From Streptomyces griseus (GTDB taxonomy: Bacteria; Actinomycetota; Actinomycetes; Streptomycetales; Streptomycetaceae), in NCBI RefSeq assembly GCF_900460065.1, contig NZ_UAVD01000033.1, positions 1-64,000 on the forward strand: DNA of 64,000 nucleotides. The letters are read 5' to 3'. Positions 25,360-33,470 of the stretch are shown one piece after another (position 1 is the first letter of the stretch; each line of letters begins with the position of its first letter). The translations under genes and the position numbers were made by a program. The notes under the pieces are model-generated. The model had not been told where the DNA came from and ran no database searches. It saw nothing but the letters and a program-made list of their open reading frames with translations.

Positions 25360-26598
25360 TCAGGGGGGAAGGGGAGGGGAGGCGGACGTCGACGTGGAAG
25401 CGGAGAGGGAGGGCGTGGGGACGGGATGCGGGCGCGGTTGCGGCAGGCTCGCGAGCAACTCCCGCACGAGCAGGCCCACCTGCTCCGTCTCGATGAGGAA
25501 CCCGTCGTGCCCGCAGGGCGAGGCGATGGTGCGCGCGGCGTCCGCCCCCGGCAGCAGTGCGGCCAGGCGCTCCTGCTGCGCCGGCGGATACAGCCGGTCC
25601 GAGTCGACCCCCGCGACCAGGGCGGGCATGTCCGCACGGCGCAGCGCCCGGGCGGTCCCGCCCCGGCCCCGGCCGACATCGTGGCCGTTCATCGCCTCGG
25701 TGAGCGTCACATAGCTGCCCGCGTCGAAGCGGTGCACCAGCTTGTCCGCGTGGTGGTCGAGATAGGACTCCACCCGGTAGCGGCCGCCGGCCCCCGGCCG
25801 TTCCCCGGGCTGTGCCTTCCTTCCGAAGCGGGAGTCCAGCTCGGGTTCGGCGCGATAGGTGATGTGGGCGATGCGGCGCGCCTGTCCGAGCCCCAGATGC
25901 GGGCCGCCGCCCGGGGGCGCCGCGTGGTAGTCGCCGCCCCGCCACCCCGGGTCGGAGCGGATCGCGCCGACCTGTACCGAGCCCCAGGCGATCTGCTCGG
26001 CCGAGGCCGCCGCCGGGGCGGCGAGCACGAGCAGCGAACCGGTGCGCCCGGGCCTGCTCACCGCCCACTCCAGGGCCCGCATGCCGCCCATCGACCCGCC
26101 GACGACGGCCGCCCACCGGTCGATGCCCAACGCGTCGGCGAGCGCCGCCTCGGCCGCCACCTGGTCCCGGACGCTCAGATAGGGGAACAGCGGCCCCCAC
26201 GGCGTGCCGTCGGGGCCGGGGGAGGACGGTCCGGTGCTGCCCTGGCAGCCGCCCAGGACGTTGGGCGCGACGACGAACCAGCGGTCGGTGTCGAGCGCCC
26301 GGCCGGGACCGACCAGCGCGTCCCACCAGCCGGGCGTCGGATGCCCCGGTCCGGCCGGTCCGGCCACATGGCTGTCGCCCGTCAGCGCGTGCAGCACCAG
26401 CACCGCGTTGGACCCGTCCGCCGCCCGCTGCCCCCAGGTCTCGTACGCCAGGCGCACCCCCGGCAGCCGGACGCCGGACTCCAGGGGCAGCGGGTCCTCG
26501 ATCGCCGCCCAGCGGCGGCGACCGGGCGGATCCCCCTCCCGCCGGCCTCCGGAGGCCGGCGGGAGGGGGAAGGCGCGGTGCGGGTCCCGCCGGTTCAG
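25360..26598 (-). CDS. metX: homoserine O-acetyltransferase MetX
   Basis: This alpha/beta-hydrolase-fold enzyme transfers an acetyl group from acetyl-CoA to homoserine for methionine synthesis. Visible motifs are LAYETWG, HALTGDSH, APNVLGGCQGSTGPSS, the nucleophile elbow GGSMGGM, and the C-terminal GHDGFL with the catalytic His. The conserved N-terminal block REGDPPGRRRW lies upstream of the only standard start (GTG at 26457). The frame stays open without ATG, GTG or TTG up to a CTG at 26598 that overlaps the metY stop (CTGA). I therefore take CTG 26598 as start, giving 412 residues; GTG 26457 would delete a conserved region. A 40-bp palindrome lies in this N-terminal coding stretch. Confidence 0.85.
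   Translation of the reverse strand: MNRRDPHRAFPLPPASGGRREGDPPGRRRWAAIEDPLPLESGVRLPGVRLAYETWGQRAADGSNAVLVLHALTGDSHVAGPAGPGHPTPGWWDALVGPGRALDTDRWFVVAPNVLGGCQGSTGPSSPGPDGTPWGPLFPYLSVRDQVAAEAALADALGIDRWAAVVGGSMGGMRALEWAVSRPGRTGSLLVLAAPAAASAEQIAWGSVQVGAIRSDPGWRGGDYHAAPPGGGPHLGLGQARRIAHITYRAEPELDSRFGRKAQPGERPGAGGRYRVESYLDHHADKLVHRFDAGSYVTLTEAMNGHDVGRGRGGTARALRRADMPALVAGVDSDRLYPPAQQERLAALLPGADAARTIASPCGHDGFLIETEQVGLLVRELLASLPQPRPHPVPTPSLSASTSTSASPPLPP
26531..26570. repeat. 40-bp perfect palindrome inside the metX N-terminal region
   Basis: Bases 26531-26570 are exactly self-complementary around 26550/26551 (core GGCCTCCGGAGGCC). In RNA this forms a very stable hairpin 25-65 nt after the metY stop codon. 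It could attenuate or pace metX translation, or protect mRNA ends. Confidence 0.7.
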
Positions 26599-27956
26599 GA
26601 CGCCGCCTTCGCCGCCCGGAAACCCGCCTCCAGGTCGGCCTTGAGGTCGTCCACGTTCTCCAGTCCCACCGACAGCCGCACCAGACCGGCCGTGGCGCCG
26701 GTGGCGAGCAGTTGCTCCTCGGTGAGCTGGCTGTGCGTGGTGGAGGCCGGGTGGATGATCAGACTCCGTACGTCACCGATGTTGGCGAGGTGGCTGAACA
26801 GCTCGACGGCGTCCACGAACCTCCGGCCCGCCTCGACCCCGCCCTTCAGCTCGAACGCCAGCACGGCCCCGGCCCCGCGCGGCAGGTAGCGCTGCCCGGC
26901 CTCGTACCAGCGGTTCGACTCCAGGCCCGCGTAGTGCACGGTCTCCACCTCGTCGCGCCCCTCCAGCCAGCGGGCCAGCTCCAGGGCGTTGGAGGTGTGC
27001 CGCTCCAGCCGCAGGCTCAGCGTCTCGACGCCCTGGAGCAGCAGGAACGCCGAGTGCGGCGAGAGGGCGGGCCCGAAGTCGCGCAGCAACTGCACCCGGA
27101 GCTTCACCGCGAACGCGCCGGGGCCGAGGTCCGGCCAGTAGCGCAGCCCGTGGTAGCTCGGGTCGGGATCGTGGAACTCGGGGAAGCGTTCGGGATGCGC
27201 TCCGAAGTCGAAGGCGCCGGAGTCCACGACCACGCCGCCGATCGTCGTGCCGTGCCCGCCGAGGAACTTGGTCGCCGAGTGGACCACGATGTCCGCGCCG
27301 TGCTCGATCGGCCGCAGCAGGTAGGGGGTGGGCACGGTGTTGTCGACGATGAGCGGAACCCCGGCCGCGTGCGCGGTGTCCGCGACGCCCCGGACGTCCA
27401 GCACGTCGCCGCGCGGATTGCCGAGCGTCTCGGCGAAGAACGCCCTCGTGTTGGGCCGGACCGCGGCCCGCCACGCCGCCAGGTCCTCCGGGTCCTCGAC
27501 GAACGTCACCTCGATGCCGAACCGGGGCAGCGTGTGACGGAAGAGGTTGTAGGTGCCGCCGTACAGCGAGGGGGAGGAGACGATGTGGCCCCCGGCCCCG
27601 GCCAGCGTCAGGATCGCCAGCGTCTCGGCGGCCTGCCCCGAAGCCAGCGCGACGGCGGCGACCCCGCCCTCCAGCGCGGCGATGCGCTGCTCCAGGACGT
27701 CCTGGGTGGGGTTGTGGATGCGGGTGTAGATGTTGCCCGGCTCGGCCAGCGAGAACACGTCGGCCGCGTGCTGCGTGTCGCGGAAGACGAAGGACGTCGA
27801 CTGGTAGATCGGCACCGCCCGGGCGCCGGTCGTCGGGTCCGGGGCGGCGCCGGAGTGGATCTGCTTGGTCTCGAACGACCAGGCTGCGCCGGGCTCCTGA
27901 CGGTGCTGGTCCTCGGGGGTGTGGCCTGCGGTGACGGAGTCGAGGGGCTGGCTCAT
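26595..27956 (-). CDS. metY: O-acetylhomoserine aminocarboxypropyltransferase MetY
   Basis: The 453-residue PLP enzyme of the Cys/Met metabolism family makes homocysteine from O-acetylhomoserine and sulfide. Motifs include the PLP-binding lysine in HSATKFLGGHGT, YTRIHNPTQDVLEQRIAALEGG and ASGQAAETLAIL. GAGGAA lies just upstream of ATG 27956. It is the first gene of a metY-metX-sulfite oxidase-like operon and is coupled to metX by a 4-bp CTGA overlap. No SAM riboswitch was recognised in the 239-bp leader region. A dyad GTGACGC/GCGTCAC occurs there, with unknown role. Confidence 0.93.
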   Translation of the reverse strand: MSQPLDSVTAGHTPEDQHRQEPGAAWSFETKQIHSGAAPDPTTGARAVPIYQSTSFVFRDTQHAADVFSLAEPGNIYTRIHNPTQDVLEQRIAALEGGVAAVALASGQAAETLAILTLAGAGGHIVSSPSLYGGTYNLFRHTLPRFGIEVTFVEDPEDLAAWRAAVRPNTRAFFAETLGNPRGDVLDVRGVADTAHAAGVPLIVDNTVPTPYLLRPIEHGADIVVHSATKFLGGHGTTIGGVVVDSGAFDFGAHPERFPEFHDPDPSYHGLRYWPDLGPGAFAVKLRVQLLRDFGPALSPHSAFLLLQGVETLSLRLERHTSNALELARWLEGRDEVETVHYAGLESNRWYEAGQRYLPRGAGAVLAFELKGGVEAGRRFVDAVELFSHLANIGDVRSLIIHPASTTHSQLTEEQLLATGATAGLVRLSVGLENVDDLKADLEAGFRAAKAAS

Positions 27957-28195
27957 GTGGTTCCTCGCACGGAGCGGTGACGGCTGAATACGGACCGTAA
28001 GCCGCACCGGGCGCCCCCGGAAGCGTGACGCCCGCCCGGCCACGAACCCGCAATGGCGCGTCACCTCCCGCAACACGGTGGCAACGCGGAAGCCACACCC
28101 GGCCGCTCCGGGCCCCCGCCCGCCCTCGGCCGCCGACCCGGGTCGACGCGGCCGGGAGGAGGGGAGCGGGGATGGTGGGAGAGGGCGGAGACGGC

Positions 28196-28729
28196 TCAGC
28201 GGGCCGCCGGGACCTCGGCGATCGAGCGGCCCGCCCACGCGGGTGCCGGTTCGACGAGCGCGGCCAGCCGCTCCCGTACGGCGTCCGGGAAGGGGACGGT
28301 GCGCCCCGCCCGCTGGTCCACGTGGAGGGCCAGCAGCTCGCTCGTCGCCACCGGGGCGGCATCCGGCTCCGGTACGCCGTCCGGCGCGTCCACCGCGTAC
28401 AGCTCGTGGCTGAAGCGCGCCTTCTTCGCGTCCACCCCCAACAGGCGTGTGCGGACGGCGAGATGGGCGCCCTCGGCCACATCGCGGAGATAGCGCAGAT
28501 GGGACTCGACGGTGTAGAGCGAGCAGCCGGTGCTCTCCCGGTACCCGGCGTGCAGGCCGGTCTCGATCATCATCGCGTCGGTGGCGTACCCGAAGACCAG
28601 GACGTAGAACGCCTCGCTCATGTGGCCGTTGTAGTCGATCCACTCCGGTCGCACGGTCCGGTGGAGCAGGGGGAGTTGTGTGGCCTCGTCGGTCGCGGCC
28701 GTCTCCTGCGTGGTGGCGTGCTCGCTCAT
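28196..28729 (-). CDS. hot-dog thioesterase, probable betainyl-CoA thioesterase
   Basis: The 177-residue protein is a single hot-dog acyl-CoA thioesterase of the 4HBT type, with the family block VRPEWIDYNGHMSEAFYVLVFG near residue 27. The start overlaps the stop of the carnitine dehydrogenase gene (ATGA). In known carnitine-catabolic operons (cdhCAB of Pseudomonas) a protein of this type hydrolyses betainyl-CoA to glycine betaine and CoA, the last of three steps encoded here. The substrate is inferred from context. Confidence 0.86.
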   Translation of the reverse strand: MSEHATTQETAATDEATQLPLLHRTVRPEWIDYNGHMSEAFYVLVFGYATDAMMIETGLHAGYRESTGCSLYTVESHLRYLRDVAEGAHLAVRTRLLGVDAKKARFSHELYAVDAPDGVPEPDAAPVATSELLALHVDQRAGRTVPFPDAVRERLAALVEPAPAWAGRSIAEVPAAR

Positions 28730-29733
28730 CGGGCCGCCTCCTCGGCGGACCGGGGGAGCCGGCCCGTGGCCCGCAGGACGTCGATGACGCCCCGGTCCCG
28801 TTCGGCGACCAGATCGGCGATGCTCCGGCCGTCGGCCGCCTCCTCGCAGCCCGCCACCACCGCGTCGTACAGCGCCCGGTCCAGTTCCGGCGCCTCCAGC
28901 CGGGTCCAGGGTGACGTGAGCGACGGGCCGAAGTGGTCGAGCATATGGGCCATCCCGCCTTCGCCGCCCGCGAGCGCGAAGGTCAGCATCGGTCCCATGA
29001 CGGCCCAGCGGAGCCCCGGGCCCTCGGTGATCGACGCGTCGATCTCCGCCACCGTCGCCTCGCCGTTGGCGACCATGTGCAGGGCTTCGCGCCAGAGGGC
29101 CTCCTGGAGCCGGTTGGCTATGAAGCCGGGCACCTCGCGTTCCATGGTGATCACGGACTTGCCCGCGACGGCGTAGAAGCGCGCGGCCCAGTCGACCGCG
29201 GCGGGCGCGGTCCGTACCCCGCCGACGACCTCGACGAGGGGGATGAGGTAGGGCGGGTTGAAGGGGTGCCCGACGACGAGCCGCCCCGGGTCGGCGGCCT
29301 CCGTCTGCATGTCCGTCATCGGGTAGCCGGAGGTCGACGAGGCGATCACCGTGCCGGCGGGGGTCGCGGCGTCCAGCCGGGCCAGCAGATCGCGCTTGAG
29401 GTCCAGCTTCTCGGGTGCGCTCTCCTGGACGAACTGGGCGTCGGCCACGGCCTCTTCGAGGGTGGAGGTGACGGTCAGCCGGTCCTGCGACGCGCCTTCG
29501 GCCAGTCCGAGCTGTTCGAGCGCGGGCCAGGCCGCGGCGATGAGCCGGCGCAGCCGGACGGCCGCGTCGGGGGCCGGGTCCCAGGCGGTGACGTCGTATC
29601 CGCGGGCGAGGAAGTGGGCGGCCCAGCCGCCGCCGATGACCCCGGTCCCGACGCAGGCGACACGTCGTACGTCCTCCGGGGCGCAGGGGGCGGCGGGGCC
29701 GTCGGTCGTGGCGGCAGAGGGGGTGACAGTCAC
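28726..29733 (-). CDS. L-carnitine dehydrogenase (3-hydroxyacyl-CoA dehydrogenase family)
   Basis: The 335-residue protein has an N-terminal NAD-binding motif VGTGVIGGGWAAHFLARGYDV, then the family signature HPFNPPYLIPLVEVVGG and a C-terminal helical domain (VPGFIANRLQEALWREALHMV). It would oxidise L-carnitine to 3-dehydrocarnitine with NAD. The assignment rests on the neighbouring cleavage enzyme and thioesterase, which together match the known carnitine-to-glycine betaine route. The GTG at 29733 is preferred because GGAG lies 8 bp upstream; the GTG at 29742 would overlap that ribosome-binding site. Confidence 0.88.
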   Translation of the reverse strand: MTVTPSAATTDGPAAPCAPEDVRRVACVGTGVIGGGWAAHFLARGYDVTAWDPAPDAAVRLRRLIAAAWPALEQLGLAEGASQDRLTVTSTLEEAVADAQFVQESAPEKLDLKRDLLARLDAATPAGTVIASSTSGYPMTDMQTEAADPGRLVVGHPFNPPYLIPLVEVVGGVRTAPAAVDWAARFYAVAGKSVITMEREVPGFIANRLQEALWREALHMVANGEATVAEIDASITEGPGLRWAVMGPMLTFALAGGEGGMAHMLDHFGPSLTSPWTRLEAPELDRALYDAVVAGCEEAADGRSIADLVAERDRGVIDVLRATGRLPRSAEEAAR

Positions 29734-29823
29734 GGGCGACACTCCAGAAAGGTGGGGGAGGGAGGAATCAGTGGGAGAGACAGGGGGGGAGGGGCAGGGG
29801 AGTCAGGGGGAGAGGGAGGGTGG

Positions 29824-30717
29824 TCAGGGGCGCGGGCGCAGGCCGAGCTTCGCGCGTGCCTCGTCGGGCGTGGCGACCCGGGAGCCCAGGGACTCGGTGA
29901 TCCGGACGGCGCGTTCCACCAGCTGCCCGTTGGTGGCCTTGACCCCCTTGCCCAGATAGAGGTTGTCCTCCAGTCCGACCCGGACGTGTCCGCCGAGCAG
30001 GATCGACTGGGCGACCCAGGGCATCTGCATCCGGCCGAGTGCGAAGCTCGCCCACTGGGCGCCCGGCGGAAGCAGGTTGACCATCGACTGGAGGACGCCC
30101 GGGTCGGCGGGCGCGCCCCACGGAATGCCCATGCAGAGCTGGAAGACGGTGGGATCGTCGAGCAGTCCCTCGGCGAGGAGCTGCTTGGCGAACCACAGCT
30201 GCCCGGTGTCGAAGATCTCCAGCTCGGGCCGGACCCCGAGCTCCTGGATGCGCTTCGCGCCGGTGCGCAGCATGTCGGGGGTCGAGACGTAGAGGTTGCT
30301 GCCGTCGCCGAAGTTGAGCGAGCCGCAGTCCAGGGTGCAGATGTCCGGCAGCAGCTCCTCGACGTGCGGCAGCCGTTCGAGACCGCCGACCAGATCGGTC
30401 CCCGGCAGCCGGCGGAGCGGGGCCTCCGGGTCGATGACGAGGTCGCCGCCCATGCCGGCGGTCAGGTTGATGACCACGTCGGTGCCGGTCTCCCGGATCC
30501 GCTCGACGACCTCCCGGTAGAGCCGCGGATCGCGGGAGGGCGCGCCGGTCTCCGGCTCGCGGACATGGATGTGCACCACGGCGGCCCCGGCCCCGGCGGC
30601 CTCGACGGCGGAGGCGGCGATCTGCTCGGGCGTCACCGGGACATGGGGGCTGCGGCCGACGGTGTCGCCGGCTCCGGTGAGGGCGCAGGTGATGATGACG
30701 TCCTGGTTCACGGGCAT
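29824..30717 (-). CDS. beta-keto acid cleavage enzyme, probable 3-dehydrocarnitine cleavage
   Basis: The 297-residue TIM-barrel protein of the BKACE (DUF849) family has the zinc-binding block VVHIHVREPETG and conserved VINLTAGMGGD, SLNFG and PEIE-like (PELEIFDTG) segments. BKACEs join a beta-keto acid to acetyl-CoA and release acetoacetate plus a CoA thioester. With 3-dehydrocarnitine this gives acetoacetate and betainyl-CoA. Gene order cleavage enzyme, carnitine dehydrogenase, thioesterase supports this specificity. GAGGAG lies ~9 bp before the ATG. Its leader contains six tandem 9-bp repeats. Confidence 0.88.
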   Translation of the reverse strand: MPVNQDVIITCALTGAGDTVGRSPHVPVTPEQIAASAVEAAGAGAAVVHIHVREPETGAPSRDPRLYREVVERIRETGTDVVINLTAGMGGDLVIDPEAPLRRLPGTDLVGGLERLPHVEELLPDICTLDCGSLNFGDGSNLYVSTPDMLRTGAKRIQELGVRPELEIFDTGQLWFAKQLLAEGLLDDPTVFQLCMGIPWGAPADPGVLQSMVNLLPPGAQWASFALGRMQMPWVAQSILLGGHVRVGLEDNLYLGKGVKATNGQLVERAVRITESLGSRVATPDEARAKLGLRPRP

Positions 30718-30735
30718 GCGGGAACGTCTCCTCTC

Positions 30736-30789
30736 GGGGAGTTCGGGGAGTTCGGGGAGTTCGGGGAGTTCGGGGAGTTCGGGGGGTTC
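30736..30789. repeat. six tandem 9-bp repeats in the carnitine operon leader
   Basis: GGGGAGTTC is repeated five times exactly (30736-30780), and a sixth unit differs by one base. Read in the direction of the operon it is GAACTCCCC, ending just before the ribosome-binding site. Further imperfect G-rich repeats run to about 30890. It is a simple repeat prone to slippage, not a CRISPR array. Confidence 0.85.
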
Positions 30790-30915
30790 AGGGGGGGCTG
30801 GGGGTCGGGAGTCTCGGGCTCGGGAGTCGGGCGCCGGGCGTGCCGGGCGTGCCGGGAGGCCGGGGGAGGAGGGGGAAGGGGAGGGGGGAAGCGTGTACGG
30901 GGCGGCTGCCGGGTG

Positions 30916-31788
30916 TCAGTCGGCAGCGGGTGCCGCCAGACAGGCGCTCACGTGGGCGATGAGCGCGTCGTGCATGGTCTGTGCGCCGGTGCCCGGGTGG
31001 CCGGGCGCGGTGGCCAGGACCTGGGAGGCCAGGCCGTCGATGAGCGCGGTGAGGGTGAGGGCCGCGCCGTCCGCGTCGACCGGGCGGAACACGCCCTGTC
31101 CGACGCCGCGACGGATCACGTCGGCGACCGTTCCCCGCCACTGCCGGTAGTACTCCACGTGGAGCTGTCCGACCGTGGTGGACCGGGCGGCCTCGGCCCA
31201 CAGGTCGAGCCAGACACACCACTGTCGCCGCTGCTGTTCGGTGCGGGGCGTCTGGAGTTCGATCAGCAGCCGCAGTTCGTCCCCGGCGTGACGGGCGCCG
31301 GCCGTGGCGTCGGCGCGGCGCCGGGTGTCCTCGTCCATGCACCAGCGGACCGCCGCCTCCAGCAGTTCGTCACGCCCGGGGAAGTGGTAGTGGATCGCCG
31401 CCGTGCTGGTGTGGCAGGCCGCGGCGATGTCCGCGACCCGGACGGCGTGGAAGCCGCGTTCGGCGATGAGCCGGACGGTTTCGCGCACGATCTGGAGAGG
31501 CCTGCCGCCCTCCGTCGAGGCCGGGGGCAGGCGAGGGGCCGACGGCGAACGTACGGTCGACGGCGTCGCCGCCGCACCGGCCGCAGACCCGAGCAGCCAT
31601 CCCACGTCCACGCCGCCGGTGTCCGCGATCCGGGCCAGTTCGGCGGCGGTGAAGCGCCGGGTGCCGTTGAGGGACCGGGAGAGCTTCGACGGATCGATGA
31701 CGATCCGCCGCGCGAATTCCCGCGCGCTCACACCCGCCGCGTCGATCACCCGCCGGACCCGTGCGGCCACCTCGTGCTGTTGCTGCAT
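30916..31788 (-). CDS. XRE-TetR fusion transcriptional regulator
   Basis: The 290-residue protein has two DNA-binding domains. An XRE/Cro-type helix-turn-helix (residues ~1-65, SAREFARRIVIDPSKLSRSLNG) is joined by a Pro/Ser linker to a complete TetR domain (residues ~97-285, helix-turn-helix VRVADIAAACHTSTAAIHYHFPG). The XRE part has no catalytic function and could add a second DNA contact. It lies upstream of the carnitine operon in the same direction, and a 9-bp perfect inverted repeat lies 19 bp before its start. It is the likely regulator of carnitine use. Confidence 0.88.
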   Translation of the reverse strand: MQQQHEVAARVRRVIDAAGVSAREFARRIVIDPSKLSRSLNGTRRFTAAELARIADTGGVDVGWLLGSAAGAAATPSTVRSPSAPRLPPASTEGGRPLQIVRETVRLIAERGFHAVRVADIAAACHTSTAAIHYHFPGRDELLEAAVRWCMDEDTRRRADATAGARHAGDELRLLIELQTPRTEQQRRQWCVWLDLWAEAARSTTVGQLHVEYYRQWRGTVADVIRRGVGQGVFRPVDADGAALTLTALIDGLASQVLATAPGHPGTGAQTMHDALIAHVSACLAAPAAD

Positions 31789-31806
31789 GGTCAGCCACCG
31801 TAACGA

Positions 31807-31829
31807 CGTGTTGAGAAAACCTCAACACG
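31807..31829. promoter_or_regulatory. operator of the XRE-TetR regulator
   Basis: CGTGTTGAG (31807-31815), AAAAC, CTCAACACG (31821-31829) is a perfect 9-bp inverted repeat with a 5-bp spacer, 19 bp upstream of the regulator start. Its spacing is typical of TetR-type operators. Confidence 0.7.
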
Positions 31830-31853
31830 AGTAAGGGGGAAACATAAATGAGA

Positions 31854-31903
31854 AGGGGTGTTGCGGTTCTGACTGATGCATCAGTCAGAACCGCAACACC
31901 CCT
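31854..31903. repeat. 50-bp perfect palindrome between sigma factor and regulator genes
   Basis: All 25 base pairs around the centre 31878/31879 match; the core is TGACTGATGCATCAGTCA and the arms end in AGGGGTG/CACCCCT. It lies 28 bp after the sigma factor stop on the minus strand, followed on that strand by a moderately T-rich stretch, so it probably terminates the sigma factor transcript. It may also act as an operator. Confidence 0.75.
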
Positions 31904-31930
31904 CCTCCGTGCTGTCCGCCCCGGCGGCGG

Positions 31931-32812
31931 TCACTCCTGGACGAGCATCCCGCTCCGCAGCTTGCCCAGCATCCGGCTCAGCAGCCGGGACACGTGCATC
32001 TGCGAGATCCCCAGCTCCGCGCCGATCTGTGCCTGGGTCATCTCCTGGCCGAAGCGCATGTCGATGATCCGGCGCTCCCGCTCGTCCAGTTCGTCCAGCA
32101 GGGGTGCGAGGGCGTGGAGGTTCTCCACGGCCTCCATGGCGGGGTCCGGGTCGCCCAGCACATCGGCGAAGGTCCGCCCCGCGGTCTGGCCGGGCCCGGC
32201 CTCCGCGGTGTCGGTCGGCATGTCCAGGGAGCCCGCCGTGTAGCCGTTGGAGGCGACGATCCCCTCCGTGACCTCGGACTCCTCGATCCCCAGGTACTCC
32301 GCCAGCTCCTTCGCCGTGGGGTCCCGGTCGAGGACGCCGGCCAGCGCCTCCTTCGCCTTGGCGAGGTCGACGCGCAGTTCCTGGAGGCGTCGCGGCACGT
32401 GCACGGCCCAACTCGTGTCACGGAAGAACCGCTTGATCTCCCCGACGATGTACGGCACCGCGAACGAGGTGAACTCGACCTCCCGTGAGAGGTCGAAGCG
32501 GTCGATCGCCTTGATCAGCCCGATGGTGCCGACCTGGACGATGTCCTCCATGTCGCCGCTGCCCCGGTTGCGGAAGCGGTTGGCGGCGAAACGGACGAGG
32601 GACAGGTTCATCTCGATCAGGGTGTTGCGCGCGTACTGGTACGCGTGGGTGCCCTCCTCCAGAGTCTGGAGGCGGTCGAAGAAGAGGCGCGAGAGCCGGC
32701 GCGCGTCCATCGGGGCGACCTTTCCGGCGTCCTCGATCCACGGAAGTTCCCCGGTGGTGCCCGCCTGCTCCCTGTCGGCCGTCTGCGCGGTCCGTGCGGT
32801 CTGCGCGCTCAT
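31931..32812 (-). CDS. SigB/SigF-type alternative RNA polymerase sigma factor
   Basis: The 293-residue protein has sigma-70 regions 2 (GDMEDIVQVGTIGLIKAIDRFDLSR), 3 (RRLQELRVDLAKAK, DPTAKELAEYLGI) and 4 (LDERERRIIDMRFGQEMTQAQIGAELGISQMHVSRLLSRML). This layout is that of the stress and sporulation sigma factors of Streptomyces. Region 2 begins late, after an acidic N-terminus of ~45 residues. No anti-sigma gene adjoins it, though a SpoIIE-type phosphatase is 1.7 kb away. ATG 32812 is chosen; an upstream in-frame ATG at 32881 is possible. A truncated relative lies at 44751. Confidence 0.9.
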   Translation of the reverse strand: MSAQTARTAQTADREQAGTTGELPWIEDAGKVAPMDARRLSRLFFDRLQTLEEGTHAYQYARNTLIEMNLSLVRFAANRFRNRGSGDMEDIVQVGTIGLIKAIDRFDLSREVEFTSFAVPYIVGEIKRFFRDTSWAVHVPRRLQELRVDLAKAKEALAGVLDRDPTAKELAEYLGIEESEVTEGIVASNGYTAGSLDMPTDTAEAGPGQTAGRTFADVLGDPDPAMEAVENLHALAPLLDELDERERRIIDMRFGQEMTQAQIGAELGISQMHVSRLLSRMLGKLRSGMLVQE

Positions 32813-32881
32813 GTCGGCTTCACGCTCCCCTGGTTCGTAGGCCCTGAGGTCTGTTCGCCTTCCCAGAGGCTCGGCTCTCAT

Positions 32882-33470
32882 GCGTCGAAGAGAGAGTTGA
32901 TCCGGCCATCAGGAATGAGTTGGCTTGAAAGGGGAGCAGTTCGGATCTGATGGGCGGTCACCCGCGAGGTGCGAACCGTGAGGTGCGCGTCGCGTGCCGA
33001 GCGGCCCGGGCCGAGGGGTGCGGGCCGCAGGACGCGAGCGGAAAAGTGCAGGTGGAGGGCGTATGCGAGGGGCCCACGTGAGGGATGGCGCGCAATGAAT
33101 GCGCAAACAACCGCCCCACCGGTACGGGGGAGCCCGGTGGGGCGGTCGCCACCAGAGTGCCACAGACGGGGGGTTGTTGGGACCGGACCGGCGCGTATCA
33201 GCCTACGGATGAGTCGATTTCGCCGCTCACCCGTCCGGGTGTACGCCGGGGGCTCGGGGAGGGCGCAGGGGCTGTCGGCTCCCGGCGGTGCGGGCCCGGC
33301 ACGGGGACGGAGGGCCCGCGCCCCGATGATTGCGAGCCCGTGAACAGATGGGCCGCACGGAATACCAGCCGTGGCCACCGGCATTTCCCGCCTGGTGGGT
33401 GCGCCGTTCCCGACCCCGGAGCCCCGCTGCCGAGAACCGTGCGATGGACGGAACGAGAACGAGGAAGACC
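32882..33470. other. 589-bp intergenic region with no convincing gene
   Basis: This stretch between the divergent sigma factor and GNAT genes holds a strong hairpin at 33110-33146 and otherwise no reading frame with a ribosome-binding site or family resemblance. Promoters of both genes must lie here. Confidence 0.6.
33110..33146. terminator. strong hairpin, possible terminator of an unannotated transcript
   Basis: ACCGCCCCACCGG (33110-33122) and CCGGTGGGGCGGT (33134-33146) are perfect 13-bp arms with an 11-nt loop. It lies between divergent genes, where no terminator is needed for either. Confidence 0.5.

Noticed and set aside
27957..28195. SAM riboswitch upstream of metY
   Set aside because: None of the conserved cores of SAM-I, SAM-II or SAM-IV elements was recognised; only a short GTGACGC/GCGTCAC dyad occurs.
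30736..30789. CRISPR array
   Set aside because: The units are 9 bp and directly adjacent with no spacers.
28933..31803. A 956-residue plus-strand frame over the carnitine genes
   Set aside because: Typical high-G+C antisense frame; composition is biased and all real families are on the minus strand.
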